From contig NZ_JBNNUK010000024.1 in the NCBI RefSeq assembly GCF_050279675.1, positions 1 through 46,196 of the forward strand: DNA of 46,196 bases, read 5' to 3'. This document shows positions 36,245-44,816 of this stretch, piece after piece. The translations under genes were made by a program, and so were the position numbers. Numbering within the stretch: position 1 is the stretch's first letter; every line of letters starts with the position of its first letter. The notes beneath the pieces were generated by a model. The model did not search any database and was not told the origin of the DNA. It saw only the letters and a list, made by a program, of their open reading frames with translations. The stretch comes from Viridibacillus sp050279675. Its GTDB lineage: Bacteria; Bacillota; Bacilli; Bacillales_A; Planococcaceae.

Positions 36245-36328
36245 AATTAGTTTGCGTATATACATGATTTAGCCACAATCATAACGATGACTTTACTGGA
36301 ACCAGAATATTCATCCTGTTAAAATTAT

Positions 36329-36955
36329 TTACTTTGAAATTACAAATAAACCACCACAGTGAGAAATGTCTTGGAATTCACATTTAGCTACATCAAGTAA
36401 TGATGATTTTATTTCGTCATAAACAAAATAAAACTCATCATCATCCCAATAGCTAATACTATCATTTCTGCAATTTTCAAGATTTGTTCGTGATTGGAAA
36501 GCGATATCGCCGATTAATATTTTTCCATTCTCAGACAGCAAAGGTAGTAAGCTCTTAATAAAATACACTTTTTCATCATCTGATAGGTGGTGTAATGTAT
36601 ACGTACTTACAATAAAGTCATATTTATTACCATGTAACTGCTCAGGTAAACCATTAGAAATATCCCACTCCATCAGGTTAGCTAGTGGCATTTTAGATTG
36701 GGCTATTTCTAGCATATTCGCAGAAAAGTCTAATCCATCAATGTGATGATCATTTTCGTATAGTTTATTTGTTAAAACACCTGTCCCAAACCCTATATCT
36801 AATACCTTTGCTTGCTTTACCTGCATGATTTCATTAAATATAGTACTTAATATATTTTTATATCCTGCAAATGGATACAAATTATTATCTTCGCTTACTT
36901 GTACAGTTTGATCGTAATCATTTGCCCACAAATCAAATCCTTGTTTATTTAGCAT
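36329..36955 (-). CDS. Class I SAM-dependent methyltransferase
   Basis: A 208-residue cytosolic methyltransferase. The N-terminus GFDLWANDYDQTV is typical of small-molecule methyltransferases. Motif I is VLDIGFGTGVLT, followed by GLDFSANMLEIAQ, the acidic end of motif I, and FIVSTYTLHHLSDDE, the motif IV region. AGGAGG lies 6 bases before the ATG at 36955; a TTG 33 bases upstream has no such site. The substrate is unknown; the family covers amines, phenols and lipids. A short open frame with a fair ribosome site lies just upstream on the same strand. Confidence 0.87.
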   Translation of the reverse strand: MLNKQGFDLWANDYDQTVQVSEDNNLYPFAGYKNILSTIFNEIMQVKQAKVLDIGFGTGVLTNKLYENDHHIDGLDFSANMLEIAQSKMPLANLMEWDISNGLPEQLHGNKYDFIVSTYTLHHLSDDEKVYFIKSLLPLLSENGKILIGDIAFQSRTNLENCRNDSISYWDDDEFYFVYDEIKSSLLDVAKCEFQDISHCGGLFVISK

Positions 36956-37289
36956 GATGCTCCTCCTATAATATGAACGAGCTTTCAAACATGGCTTTAA
37001 AAGTTAATGCTTGATTAGTCGCCCATCAGTTCTCCTAAGTTCTTATGATATTGAATAGTAGTAATGTTTTTCATCATAAACCCCACCTTTCTTAGTTGAA
37101 ATAATATTAACATAATTCTGAATTTTTTAATACCATATTTTAGTATCAATTTTAATTGGTTAATTTGTAAGCAAGAAAAAAGCAATGGATTTATTATTAG
37201 GATTTACTCATGAAGTACAAATGTTTGCCATATATTGAAACAAAATAAGTTGGTGTGTTGAGGAGGAGTATTTTATTCATACAAAAAAA
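36956..37289. other. Divergent gap upstream of the methyltransferase
   Basis: Holds a 20-codon minus-strand frame (listed separately) and AT-rich sequence. A good AGGAGGAG ribosome site for the plus-strand gene lies at 37261-37268. Confidence 0.4.
37015..37077 (-). CDS. Possible 20-residue leader peptide of the methyltransferase gene
   Basis: A frame MMKNITTIQYHKNLGELMGD starts at ATG 37077 and stops at 37015, 59 bases before the methyltransferase start. AAAGGTGGGG precedes it by a few bases. It could be a leader peptide that controls the downstream gene, as in erm-type attenuation, or a chance frame. No pairing stems were worked out. Confidence 0.25.
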   Translation of the reverse strand: MMKNITTIQYHKNLGELMGD

Positions 37290-37520
37290 ATGCGATTACG
37301 GAAGATTCAGCAACTTGCCTATGAAATAATGGATGAGATAAATACTAGTAAAGAGAAGAAGCAGTTTGATACCTTAAGTCCTGTGATTGACAACCTATCT
37401 CGAGCAATCGGTGACTTAACTGATCCTTTAGGGAATTACTCGTTGGACTATATAGAGGAAAAAGTGAAGAATGCTCACTATCTATTATTAAAAAAAGAAA
37501 ATGTTAATTCTTATAAATAA
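37290..37520 (+). CDS. Small hypothetical protein (start codon uncertain)
   Basis: A 76-residue helical, charged protein from ATG 37290; no family recognised and no membrane segment. The ribosome site AGGAGGAG (37261-37268) is 21 bases from this ATG, too far for normal use. In frame and 6 bases after the site is ATT at 37275, which would add five residues (M-HTKK). Hence the real start may be a rare ATT codon, or the start may depend on an unusual leader. A strong terminator follows the stop, so this is a one-gene unit. Function unknown. Confidence 0.65.
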   Translation: MRLRKIQQLAYEIMDEINTSKEKKQFDTLSPVIDNLSRAIGDLTDPLGNYSLDYIEEKVKNAHYLLLKKENVNSYK

Positions 37521-37533
37521 CAAAAGTGAGAAG

Positions 37534-37588
37534 GGGCTACTCCTAAAAATGCGGTGATTATCGTATTTTGGGAGTAGCCCTATTTCTT
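37534..37588 (+). terminator. Terminator after the 76-residue gene
   Basis: GGGCTACTCC (37534-37543) pairs perfectly with GGAGTAGCCC (37571-37580). Further pairing of TAAAAATGCG with CGTATTTT extends the stem, and a T-rich tail follows. Confidence 0.82.
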
Positions 37589-37617
37589 TGAATTTTTATA
37601 TAGAGAAAAAAACGAAA

Positions 37618-37660
37618 AAAGGTTCTAAAGAAAAACAGTGCGTTTTCCTTTAGAACCTTT
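37618..37660 (-). terminator. Terminator for the DUF1540 gene
   Basis: AAAGGTTCTAAAG (37618-37630) pairs with CTTTAGAACCTTT (37648-37660). On the minus strand the stem is followed by a T-rich run (complement of 37605-37617), which fits termination of the gene starting at 37854. Confidence 0.8.
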
Positions 37661-37695
37661 ATTTTAGGTACTTATTAGTCAGTCCCCTAAGAAAG

Positions 37696-37854
37696 TTAGT
37701 GTTTCTCCGGATCGAATGTTTTACAATCCGTTTCTTCACTATTAGATGCTTGTTTACCTTTTTGACTTACTACATAAATTGCTTCAGCAGTACATTTGTT
37801 TCCAGAGCCCCAATACGTACAGTTATTCACTTCGCAAAGAACCTGTTGAGTCAT
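37696..37854 (-). CDS. DUF1540 domain small cysteine-rich protein
   Basis: A 52-residue protein with four cysteines (C7, C12, C21 and C44) in the DUF1540 pattern, VLCEVNNCTYWGSGNKCTAE near the start and ETDCKTF near the end. The cysteines probably bind a metal. Such proteins are common in spore formers, and no function is established. AGGAGGTG lies 7 bases before this ATG. A much longer frame (to 38043) is open by chance and lacks a ribosome site. Confidence 0.85.
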   Translation of the reverse strand: MTQQVLCEVNNCTYWGSGNKCTAEAIYVVSQKGKQASNSEETDCKTFDPEKH

Positions 37855-38095
37855 AGTATCACACCTCCTCTTTCGTTTATCTTTAACAAAATTGAAGTGA
37901 TTAATACTTAATTCAGGAAAGGGCAGCAAAAACAATTTCTGTACTACGGTGGTTATAGATGCTAACTCCTTAAGCCTTGAACTTCTAAAAACCAGAATAG
38001 AACAAAATGTATTTACAAACGAAACTAAAGAATGATCTAACAAAGTTCTATAAGAAAGAAGAACTATAAAGCGTATTTGACTCTACTGTGATGGC

Positions 38096-38425
38096 TTACT
38101 TAGAAGTTTCTTGAAGTTCAATTTTAACTACTTTTTCTGTATCGGTAGTAAACTCAATTTTCACAAAAACACCGAATTCTCTGTTTCCCACTTTTAACCA
38201 TAACTTAAACTTTTCAATTGTTGTATCTTTTTTCGATTCTCTACCTTGATGAAGGTAGTCAATTATTTTTGCATTGGGATATTTTGAATGAGTTTCTATT
38301 AAAGCGAGCTTTCCCCACTTAACGTACGTTGGAACATCTTGTTGCGCATGAGCGCTATTTAGTGTATGTATTGGTGTTGAATTAGCAATAATAAAAATGC
38401 CAAGTGCAATAAACGTTTTTCGCAT
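38096..38425 (-). CDS. Secreted DUF3889-like small protein
   Basis: A 109-residue exported protein. Residues 1-27 are a signal peptide: basic MRK, a hydrophobic core, then NSAHA as a likely cleavage site. The mature part has TYVKWGKLALIETHSKYPNAK, here given only in part, then DYLHQGRE, KFKLWLK and EFGVFVKIEF. This is the pattern I recall for DUF3889 proteins of Bacillus such as YqzG. An upstream ATG directly abuts the AAGGAG site, so I prefer the ATG 12 bases on; the difference is four residues. Role unknown. Confidence 0.75.
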   Translation of the reverse strand: MRKTFIALGIFIIANSTPIHTLNSAHAQQDVPTYVKWGKLALIETHSKYPNAKIIDYLHQGRESKKDTTIEKFKLWLKVGNREFGVFVKIEFTTDTEKVVKIELQETSK

Positions 38426-38648
38426 ATTTGAACTCATCTCCTTTTGTATAGAATGAGTAATTTGCTTAAAAGCATTCTGTATTTAGTATTCTTTTTTGAA
38501 AAACTTTTTAGTATTTAGACAATAAATAAATGGCCAAACTATGAGGGAAATGTAAGTAATATTTAGTTGTAAATAAAAAATATAAAAAAACTAGTTAATT
38601 TAAGTAATAATAGTTGACTAAAACTTAGTAATCTTATAGGATTTAATT

Positions 38649-38664
38649 GACTGATGGATCAGTC
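38649..38664. promoter_or_regulatory. Palindromic operator, probably for the adjacent TetR regulator
   Basis: GACTGAT-GG-ATCAGTC is a perfect 7-bp dyad with a two-base centre, the usual form of TetR-family sites (TGACTGATCAGTCA-like). It overlaps the first ATG of the TetR frame (38654) and lies just upstream of the ribosome site, fitting autoregulation. Confidence 0.7.
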
Positions 38665-39301
38665 GAGGGAGTTGACTAACATTCAAACACAAGATAAACG
38701 CAAACAAGAACGTAAACAACAGCTACTTTCGATTGCTTTAGAAATGTTCGCAACACAAGGCTACGATAACACAAAGATTTCTGACATTGTTGCAAAAGCT
38801 AATGTATCCCAGGGAACATTTTATTGGTATTTCAAAAGTAAGGAAATGATTGCTATTGAAATGTTGAATGATGGACGGTTAGCAATTTTACATACAATAT
38901 CAATGGGTTATAGAGTAGAAAAAGCTTCTGTTCAAGATGCATACATATCATCAAGAAATCTTTTTGAACAACTTTTTCACTTTGCGGGGAAAAATCGATA
39001 TTTTATGGGAATCCTACTTAAAGGAATCCATTCTCAACCGATTTTGCAACAACAAGTGGACTTGATAAAAAAAGAGATGCAAGAAGCTTTTGCAAATAAT
39101 ATTCGAAGAGCTTCTGCCTTGAAAATGTTAACACGTCCAGTAGATCCCGTATTACATTCAGTGTTTGTTATGAGCTTGTTGGAAGGCATATTGTCAAGAT
39201 GGTTATTTCATTCTGCGAATGAGGAGTGGCAACAATTAGAGTTAGAGCAGCTTGTTGAAAAGACCGTTCAATTTGAATTTTTTGGACTGTTTGGTATGTA
39301 A
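38654..39301 (+). CDS. TetR family transcriptional regulator (start uncertain)
   Basis: A repressor of up to 215 residues. The N-terminal helix-turn-helix domain has LSIALEMFATQGYDNTKISD and ANVSQGTFYWYFKSKEMI, the canonical TetR helices; the rest is a helical ligand-binding domain. The ATG at 38654 lies inside the operator and has no ribosome site. GAGGGAG at 38665-38671 would serve a start further on: TTG at 38672 is too close, while ATT at 38681 is 9 bases away. The gene lies 18 bases upstream of the ABC transporter genes on the same strand and likely regulates itself and them. The ligand is unknown. Confidence 0.85.
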   Translation: MDQSRELTNIQTQDKRKQERKQQLLSIALEMFATQGYDNTKISDIVAKANVSQGTFYWYFKSKEMIAIEMLNDGRLAILHTISMGYRVEKASVQDAYISSRNLFEQLFHFAGKNRYFMGILLKGIHSQPILQQQVDLIKKEMQEAFANNIRRASALKMLTRPVDPVLHSVFVMSLLEGILSRWLFHSANEEWQQLELEQLVEKTVQFEFFGLFGM

Positions 39302-39319
39302 TCAAAGGAGGAAAACATA

Positions 39320-40144
39320 ATGAAAAAAGGTAAAATTTTCTTCGCTTTAGCTGCAACAGCGGCACTTATTTTAGGTGCATGTGGCAATAGTGAGACAAAA
39401 AAAGAAAGTAATAACAATACATTAAGCGCAATTCAAGAAAAAGGTGAAATGACAGTAGGGATTATGGGAACTTATGCACCTTATAATTTCATGAATTCAG
39501 ATAAAGAATATGATGGTTTTGATGTCGATATTGCAAAAGAATTGGCAAAACGTTTAGATGTTAAAGTAAAATTTGTAGCACAAGATTTTTCAGGATTAAT
39601 ACCAGGATTACAAAAAGGAAAGTTCGATGCTTTATTAAGTCAAGTAACGATTACACCAGATCGTGAAAAACAAGTTGATTTTACTGCACCATATATTACA
39701 AATGATGTGAAAGTTATTGTGAAAGAGGATAATACTTCTATTAAGGCAGTAGAAGATTTCAAAGGTAAAAAAATCGGTGTTGGTCTCGGTACGAATGACG
39801 AAGCATTTTTACGAAATGAATTAATGCCAAAAGTCGGGGACTTCAAAATTAACACATATGATGATGTCATCACAACGTTAAAAGATTTAGATTCAGGCCG
39901 TGTAGACGCAACAATTAATAATGTATATGCATTAAAACCAATCATTGAAAAGAATGGTTTTAAAGTGAAAGCTGTCGGTGAGCCAATCAAATCTGATCAA
40001 GCAGCAGTTGCAGTGAAAAAAGGTAATAAAGAATTAGTTGAAGCGATGAACAAGGCATTAGCTGATATGAAAAAAGATGGAACATATAAAGAAATCTTCG
40101 TAAAATGGTTTGATGAAGAACCAAAAGCAGATTTAGGAAAGTAG
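39320..40144 (+). CDS. Amino-acid ABC transporter substrate-binding lipoprotein
   Basis: A 274-residue lipoprotein with signal peptide and lipobox LGAC (lipid-modified C21), then a family 3 periplasmic-binding fold: GTYAPYNFMNSDKEYDGFDVD, shown in part, GKFDALLSQVTITPDR and VGLGTNDEAFL. It captures polar amino acids or cystine outside the membrane and delivers them to the permease. AAAGGAGG precedes the ATG. It is the first structural gene of a four-gene unit after the TetR gene. Substrate identity (glutamine, cystine or other) is not decidable by eye. Confidence 0.92.
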   Translation: MKKGKIFFALAATAALILGACGNSETKKESNNNTLSAIQEKGEMTVGIMGTYAPYNFMNSDKEYDGFDVDIAKELAKRLDVKVKFVAQDFSGLIPGLQKGKFDALLSQVTITPDREKQVDFTAPYITNDVKVIVKEDNTSIKAVEDFKGKKIGVGLGTNDEAFLRNELMPKVGDFKINTYDDVITTLKDLDSGRVDATINNVYALKPIIEKNGFKVKAVGEPIKSDQAAVAVKKGNKELVEAMNKALADMKKDGTYKEIFVKWFDEEPKADLGK

Positions 40145-40153
40145 GAAGTTTAG

Positions 40154-40795
40154 ATGGATATAGTTATTGATAATCTTCCTTTTTTACTAAAAGGTGCTTA
40201 TTATACACTATTAATTACAGTGGTATCAATGTTCTTTGGCTTAATAATCGGTTTAATAACGGCGATTGCTCGCATTAAGGGCAATCGTTTCTTCCGCGGA
40301 ATTGCGAGAGTTTACGTATCGATTATTCGAGGAACACCGCCACTTGTTCAAATAGTCATCGTCTATTATGGGCTTGTAGATTATGGGGTCGAATTAGATG
40401 CTTTAACAGCTGCTTATATTGCGTTAAGTATTAATATTGGTGCCTATGTTTCTGAAGCATTCCGTGGTGCAATTCAATCTGTACCAACTGGTCAAACAGA
40501 AGCGGCACTTGCAACAGGGATGACTGAAGCACAGGCGATGCGTCGTGTAGTTATTCCACAAGCGATTCGCTATGCCATTCCACCACTTGGTAACACATTT
40601 GTTGGTATGTTAAAAGAAACATCTTTAGTTTCAGTCATTACGGTAACGGAACTTATGCGTTCTGCTCAGCTACTAGTAGCACAGTATTATGTATATATGC
40701 CGTTCTATTTAGCAATTGGATTAATGTACTGGATTATGAGTACAGTCTTTACATTTATATTAAATAAAATCGAAAAAAGATTATCGGTCTATTAA
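40154..40795 (+). CDS. Amino-acid ABC transporter permease (HisM/GlnP type)
   Basis: A 213-residue permease with five or so membrane helices. It begins with FLLKGAYYTLLITVVSM, has IIRGTPPLVQIVIVYYG in the entry region and the EAA-type loop ATGMTEAQAMRRVVIPQAIR that contacts the ATPase. It starts 9 bases after the binding-protein gene and probably forms a homodimer. Together with its neighbours it is a complete polar amino-acid importer. Confidence 0.93.
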   Translation: MDIVIDNLPFLLKGAYYTLLITVVSMFFGLIIGLITAIARIKGNRFFRGIARVYVSIIRGTPPLVQIVIVYYGLVDYGVELDALTAAYIALSINIGAYVSEAFRGAIQSVPTGQTEAALATGMTEAQAMRRVVIPQAIRYAIPPLGNTFVGMLKETSLVSVITVTELMRSAQLLVAQYYVYMPFYLAIGLMYWIMSTVFTFILNKIEKRLSVY

Positions 40796-40807
40796 GGGGG
40801 GAACATA

Positions 40808-41554
40808 ATGTTACAAATAAAAGACTTGTCAAAGAGCTTCGATCAAAATGAAGTCTTAAAGCACATTTCATTGACGATTCCTGCCCATCAAGTTGTTGCT
40901 GTTATTGGACCAAGTGGTTCAGGGAAAAGTACATTTTTGCGTTGCTTAAATGGACTCGAAACTATCACTGGTGGTAGTGTTACTGTTAATAATCATTTAT
41001 TGCAAGCAACAGACTCGAAAAAGGATCGCAAAAAAACAATTCACTCCATAAGACAAGATACAGGAATGGTATTTCAACAGTTCAATCTGTATCCGCATAA
41101 AACGGTTATTGAAAATGTTATGGAAGCTTTACTAGTCGTGAAAAAACAATCAAAAGAGCAGGCCCAAAAAATGGCTTCTGCATTATTAAAGCGTGTTGGC
41201 TTACAAGAGAAAGAAGATGCTTATCCTTCAAGATTATCAGGTGGTCAGCAACAACGTGTAGCCATTGCTAGAGCACTTGCAATGGAACCAAAAATTATGC
41301 TATTCGATGAACCAACATCTGCACTGGATCCAGAACTAGTCGGTGAAGTTTTACAAGTAATGAAAGAACTTGCTGAAGAGGGTATGACGATGGTGATTGT
41401 CACTCACGAAATGAAATTCGCTAGAGATGTGGCAGACCGTATACTATTTATGGCAGACGGACAAATTGTCGAAGATGCAGAACCAAAAGTATTCTTTACC
41501 CAACCATCGACAGAACGTGCTCAGAAATTTTTAGCAAAAGTAAATGAATTTTAA
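40808..41554 (+). CDS. Amino-acid ABC transporter ATP-binding protein
   Basis: A 248-residue ATPase with Walker A GPSGSGKST, Q-loop MVFQQFNLYPHKT, signature LSGGQQQR, Walker B IMLFDEPTSALD and the switch histidine in VTHEMKFA. It is of the GlnQ/HisP type. A GGGGGGAA site precedes the ATG. The last base of its stop codon is also the first base of an ATG that lies upstream of the OsmC gene, so translation of the two may be linked. Confidence 0.94.
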   Translation: MLQIKDLSKSFDQNEVLKHISLTIPAHQVVAVIGPSGSGKSTFLRCLNGLETITGGSVTVNNHLLQATDSKKDRKKTIHSIRQDTGMVFQQFNLYPHKTVIENVMEALLVVKKQSKEQAQKMASALLKRVGLQEKEDAYPSRLSGGQQQRVAIARALAMEPKIMLFDEPTSALDPELVGEVLQVMKELAEEGMTMVIVTHEMKFARDVADRILFMADGQIVEDAEPKVFFTQPSTERAQKFLAKVNEF

Positions 41555-41574
41555 TGGAAGAAAGGTTGATTAAT

Positions 41575-42000
41575 ATGCTAATAAAAGCAAAATGGCAAGG
41601 TGGACGTGCCTTTGAAGCAGTAGGACCAACAGGATACCCAATGGTAATGGATGCAACTGCTAATTATGGAGGCGAAGGTAAAGCTCCAACACCAACTGAA
41701 ATGTTACTTAGTTCTTTAGCAGGTTGTATTGGTATTGATGTTACAATGATTTTAAAACCACATTTAGATAAAATCGATTCTATCGAAATTACAGTAGATG
41801 GTGAACGACGTGAAGAACTTCCAACGGCTTTCACAGCAGCAACTTTATTATTTGATGTAAAAGGCGATATAGATGCAAAAAAAGTCTTACGTGCAATTAA
41901 GCTTGGAGAAGAGAAGTATTGTGCAGTTTCTGCCTCTTTGAAAGCTGAAGTTACTTATCGTTTATTGTTGAACGGTGAGGAAGTAGCGATAACTGAATAA
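41575..42000 (+). CDS. OsmC family protein
   Basis: A 141-residue OsmC/Ohr-fold protein, a thiol peroxidase or persulfide-handling family. It has the first cysteine in LSSLAGCIGIDV and the second in KYCAVSASL, the two expected positions. GAAAGG lies about 9 bases before ATG 41575; the frame also has an ATG at 41554 overlapping the transporter stop, which has no ribosome site. Its place as the last gene of a TetR-controlled amino-acid importer suggests a link to a sulfur amino acid or thiol stress, as inference only. A terminator follows. Confidence 0.88.
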   Translation: MLIKAKWQGGRAFEAVGPTGYPMVMDATANYGGEGKAPTPTEMLLSSLAGCIGIDVTMILKPHLDKIDSIEITVDGERREELPTAFTAATLLFDVKGDIDAKKVLRAIKLGEEKYCAVSASLKAEVTYRLLLNGEEVAITE

Positions 42001-42012
42001 AATTTATTTAGG

Positions 42013-42041
42013 AGCTGCCTAGGATATAGGCAGCTTTTTTT
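42013..42041 (+). terminator. Terminator after osmC-like gene
   Basis: AGCTGCCTA (42013-42021) pairs perfectly with TAGGCAGCT (42027-42035), followed by a T run. Confidence 0.92.
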
Positions 42042-42080
42042 GTATTCAATGATTTTTTGTCTACATATTAGATTGGCTTA

Positions 42081-43424
42081 TTAATCAACTGTAACGGAAA
42101 GTTCCTTAACAAGTAGTGAAGGGGAACCGTAGCCGTCTGGAAGGAAGTAAAGGTCTGTACAGGTTTCCTCAATATCCTTCATCAATTCATAGAAGTTACC
42201 TGCAATGGTCATTTGCTTAACTGGCGAAGCAATTTTACCTTCTTTAATATGGAAACCAGTCGCCTCAACGGAGAAATCTCCAGAAATTGTATTCGTGCCA
42301 GAATGAAGACCAGACAAGTCTGTAATAAGGATTCCTTCAGATACTGATACGAGTAAGTTATCTAAAGTTCTTTCACCTGTTGCAATGTACATATTTTGTG
42401 GTGCGATAGAGAGCGTGCTTTTGTAAGAAGGTTTATATGCATTTCCTGTTGTTTCGCAGCCATCTAATTTTGCTGATTTCCTGTTATGGAGTAATGTTTC
42501 AAGAGTTCCATTTGAAATAATTGCTTGTTTTTTTGTAGCAACACCTTCTCCGTCAAAACTTGATCCAGACAGTGCCTCTGGGTGGAATGGATCATTTAGT
42601 ACTGTCACTAAATTTGATGCAACTTGTGTTCCCACTTTTCCTTTTAAAAGTGACTGATCTTTTTGCGCGTTCTCTGCTGAAAAGATAGGCGTAAATATTG
42701 AAAGTAATGAAGCAGCTGCGTTATGGCGCATTATTATAGGATATTTTCTAGACGCAATGGATTTCTCACCGAGATTAGATAATGCTTCTTCTGCAGCTTC
42801 TTTGGCAATTTCATCGGCATCGAGCGATTGGAAATCACGAGTCATTTTCCTGAAGCTACCTGTTTTCATTTCTTCGCCGTCTTTAACGACTGTTGAAACG
42901 AATATGATAAGCCCATTCTTTTTCTCTGTTAATGAAAGACCTTTACTGTTTGCTAATGATTGTTCTCCTGAAAAATCATGAAGTACACAATAGTCGAGTG
43001 TTACAATACGCGGATCGTATGCACGTATTTTCTCTTCAATAGACTTTATTAACTTTATCTTTTCAGAGGTTTGTACATTCGCAAGCTCTTCACTATAAGA
43101 TTGATAGATTGTATATTCATTACTTCCTTCGAAAATATCCGTTCCATCATCCTCATCAAGCACGTCTGCATTTGCTTTTGCATTGTCTATTAAAAATGAT
43201 ATCGAATCTTCATCGGTTTTTTCTGTATAGGCATAACCCATTTTACCGTTATAAAGACCCCGTAAACTAAGTCCACCATCCACAGATGTTTCGTAGCTAT
43301 CAATTTCTCCTTCAAAAATCATACATTGAAATGATTCAGCTTTTTCATAGAATACTTCAGCTTCTTTGAAACCGGATTCCATTGCTTTTTGAAGCAGTTT
43401 TTCTTGAAATTCAGTGATTTTCAT
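42081..43424 (-). CDS. pmbA: TldE/PmbA-type metalloprotease subunit
   Basis: A 447-residue partner of TldD. The N-terminal half begins with FQEKLLQKAMESGFKEAEVF and contains SVDGGLSLRGLYNGKMGYAY; the C-terminal half has SGSSFDGEGVATKK and ISGDFSVEATGFHIK, typical of PmbA. It lacks the HExxxH zinc motif, as expected for TldE. It follows tldD with a 3-base gap, so the heterodimer is made from one transcript. In E. coli the complex trims peptides such as microcin B17 precursor and the CcdA antitoxin; the substrate here is unknown. Confidence 0.93.
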   Translation of the reverse strand: MKITEFQEKLLQKAMESGFKEAEVFYEKAESFQCMIFEGEIDSYETSVDGGLSLRGLYNGKMGYAYTEKTDEDSISFLIDNAKANADVLDEDDGTDIFEGSNEYTIYQSYSEELANVQTSEKIKLIKSIEEKIRAYDPRIVTLDYCVLHDFSGEQSLANSKGLSLTEKKNGLIIFVSTVVKDGEEMKTGSFRKMTRDFQSLDADEIAKEAAEEALSNLGEKSIASRKYPIIMRHNAAASLLSIFTPIFSAENAQKDQSLLKGKVGTQVASNLVTVLNDPFHPEALSGSSFDGEGVATKKQAIISNGTLETLLHNRKSAKLDGCETTGNAYKPSYKSTLSIAPQNMYIATGERTLDNLLVSVSEGILITDLSGLHSGTNTISGDFSVEATGFHIKEGKIASPVKQMTIAGNFYELMKDIEETCTDLYFLPDGYGSPSLLVKELSVTVD

Positions 43425-43427
43425 TAC

Positions 43428-44816
43428 TTATTCCCCCTTTGTTCCACCGACAGTAATTTCACTGACACGAATCATTGGCTGGCCGACATTAACTGGAAGG
43501 CTGCCACTCATCGCTCCACACATACCTGCGCCGTGTGCAAGGTTATTCCCAACGCGATCAACTAACTGTAATGTTTTTGCTCCGTTCCCTATAAGTGTTG
43601 CTCCCCGTACTGGGTGTGTAATTTTTCCATCTTTTACGATGTATGCTTCTTCAACTGCAAAGTTGTAGTCACCAGTGGCTGGATTAACTTGACCTCCACC
43701 CATATATTTTGCGTAAATGCCATACTCTGTTGAAGCGATAATATCTTCTGGTGTTGATATACCTGGAGCGATATACGTATTTGTCATACGTGATGTCGGA
43801 CTGAAGCGATAAGACTGGCGGCGTGAAGAGCCAGTTGATTCAGCTTTCATACGACGTGCATTCAATTTATCAATTAAATAACCTTTTAAAATACCATTTT
43901 CAATTAAGACATTTTTTCTTGTTTTCTCACCCTCATCATCAATATTAAGTGAACCCCATTCGTTTGCTAGGGTGCCATCATCAATGTAGGTGACGATTTC
44001 TGGTGCAACTCTTTCACCAACTCGATTTGAGAACACTGAATTGTTTTTTGCGACAGCTGTGGCTTCTAGTCCGTGTCCACAAGCCTCATGGAAAATAACG
44101 CCACCAAATTCATTGTCAATGATTACTGGGAATTTCCCACTAGGGCATTCTTCTGCATGTAGCATTGTTACTGCTATACGTGCTGCTTCTCCTGCATAGT
44201 GAGTCAAATCTAGGTTTTCCATAAATTCAAATCCGGCATGAGCACCAGGTCCGTAGAAACCAGTTTGCAGTTCATTGCCGTCTGAAGCAGTTGCTTGAAT
44301 GGCTAGTCTACTGTGAACACGAGTGTCTTCCACAAACTTTCCTTCTGAGTTGGCAATGAGGATGTTTTGTTCTTCGTCCATATAGCGTATACCAACTTGA
44401 CGAATGCGTTCATCATAATTTCTAGCAATTTCATTTGCCTGTCTCATAATAGAAGCTTTCCTTGCATGTTCTACAGTTTGAGGCATTTGCGCGATTTGGT
44501 GAATTGGGTTAAATATCTCTTTTTGGAGCGGGTGAATCGTACCTGTTCCGCCGCCTTTTATAGCAAGTGCAGCCCGCTTAGCTGCGAGTAACAAGCCTTC
44601 TTCAGATATATCATTCGTATACGTGTAAATACTTTGAAGACCAGAAAAAATACGTATACCTATTCCAAAATCACGACCAGATATACTTTTTTCTATTTTG
44701 TTACTTTGTAATGCAATGTTATTTACATACTTATCTTCAATGAATATTTCAGAGAAGTCACCCCCCGTAGAAAGAGCCGCATTAAGCACGTTTTCAATAA
44801 TAGATTGTTTGATCAT
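43428..44816 (-). CDS. tldD: TldD-type zinc metalloprotease subunit
   Basis: A 462-residue catalytic subunit of the TldD/TldE protease. The zinc motif HEACGH (H243, E244, H248; HExxxH form) is intact, followed by GLEATAV. The C-terminus has RMTNTYIAPG and GGQVNPATGDYNF, standard for TldD. AAGGGGG precedes the start, and a TATAAT on the minus strand (44843-44838) is its likely -10; no good -35 is seen. It is the first gene of the tldD-pmbA operon. Confidence 0.95.
   Translation of the reverse strand: MIKQSIIENVLNAALSTGGDFSEIFIEDKYVNNIALQSNKIEKSISGRDFGIGIRIFSGLQSIYTYTNDISEEGLLLAAKRAALAIKGGGTGTIHPLQKEIFNPIHQIAQMPQTVEHARKASIMRQANEIARNYDERIRQVGIRYMDEEQNILIANSEGKFVEDTRVHSRLAIQATASDGNELQTGFYGPGAHAGFEFMENLDLTHYAGEAARIAVTMLHAEECPSGKFPVIIDNEFGGVIFHEACGHGLEATAVAKNNSVFSNRVGERVAPEIVTYIDDGTLANEWGSLNIDDEGEKTRKNVLIENGILKGYLIDKLNARRMKAESTGSSRRQSYRFSPTSRMTNTYIAPGISTPEDIIASTEYGIYAKYMGGGQVNPATGDYNFAVEEAYIVKDGKITHPVRGATLIGNGAKTLQLVDRVGNNLAHGAGMCGAMSGSLPVNVGQPMIRVSEITVGGTKGE

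Noticed and set aside
33011..36988. SNF2 helicase and methyltransferase as a defence system (DISARM-like)
   Set aside because: They are convergent with a strong terminator between them, the methyltransferase is small-molecule type, and no nuclease or PLD gene is adjacent.
37855..38043. 63-residue N-terminal extension of the DUF1540 protein
   Set aside because: Not protein-like for the family and a strong AGGAGGTG site marks the shorter start at 37854.
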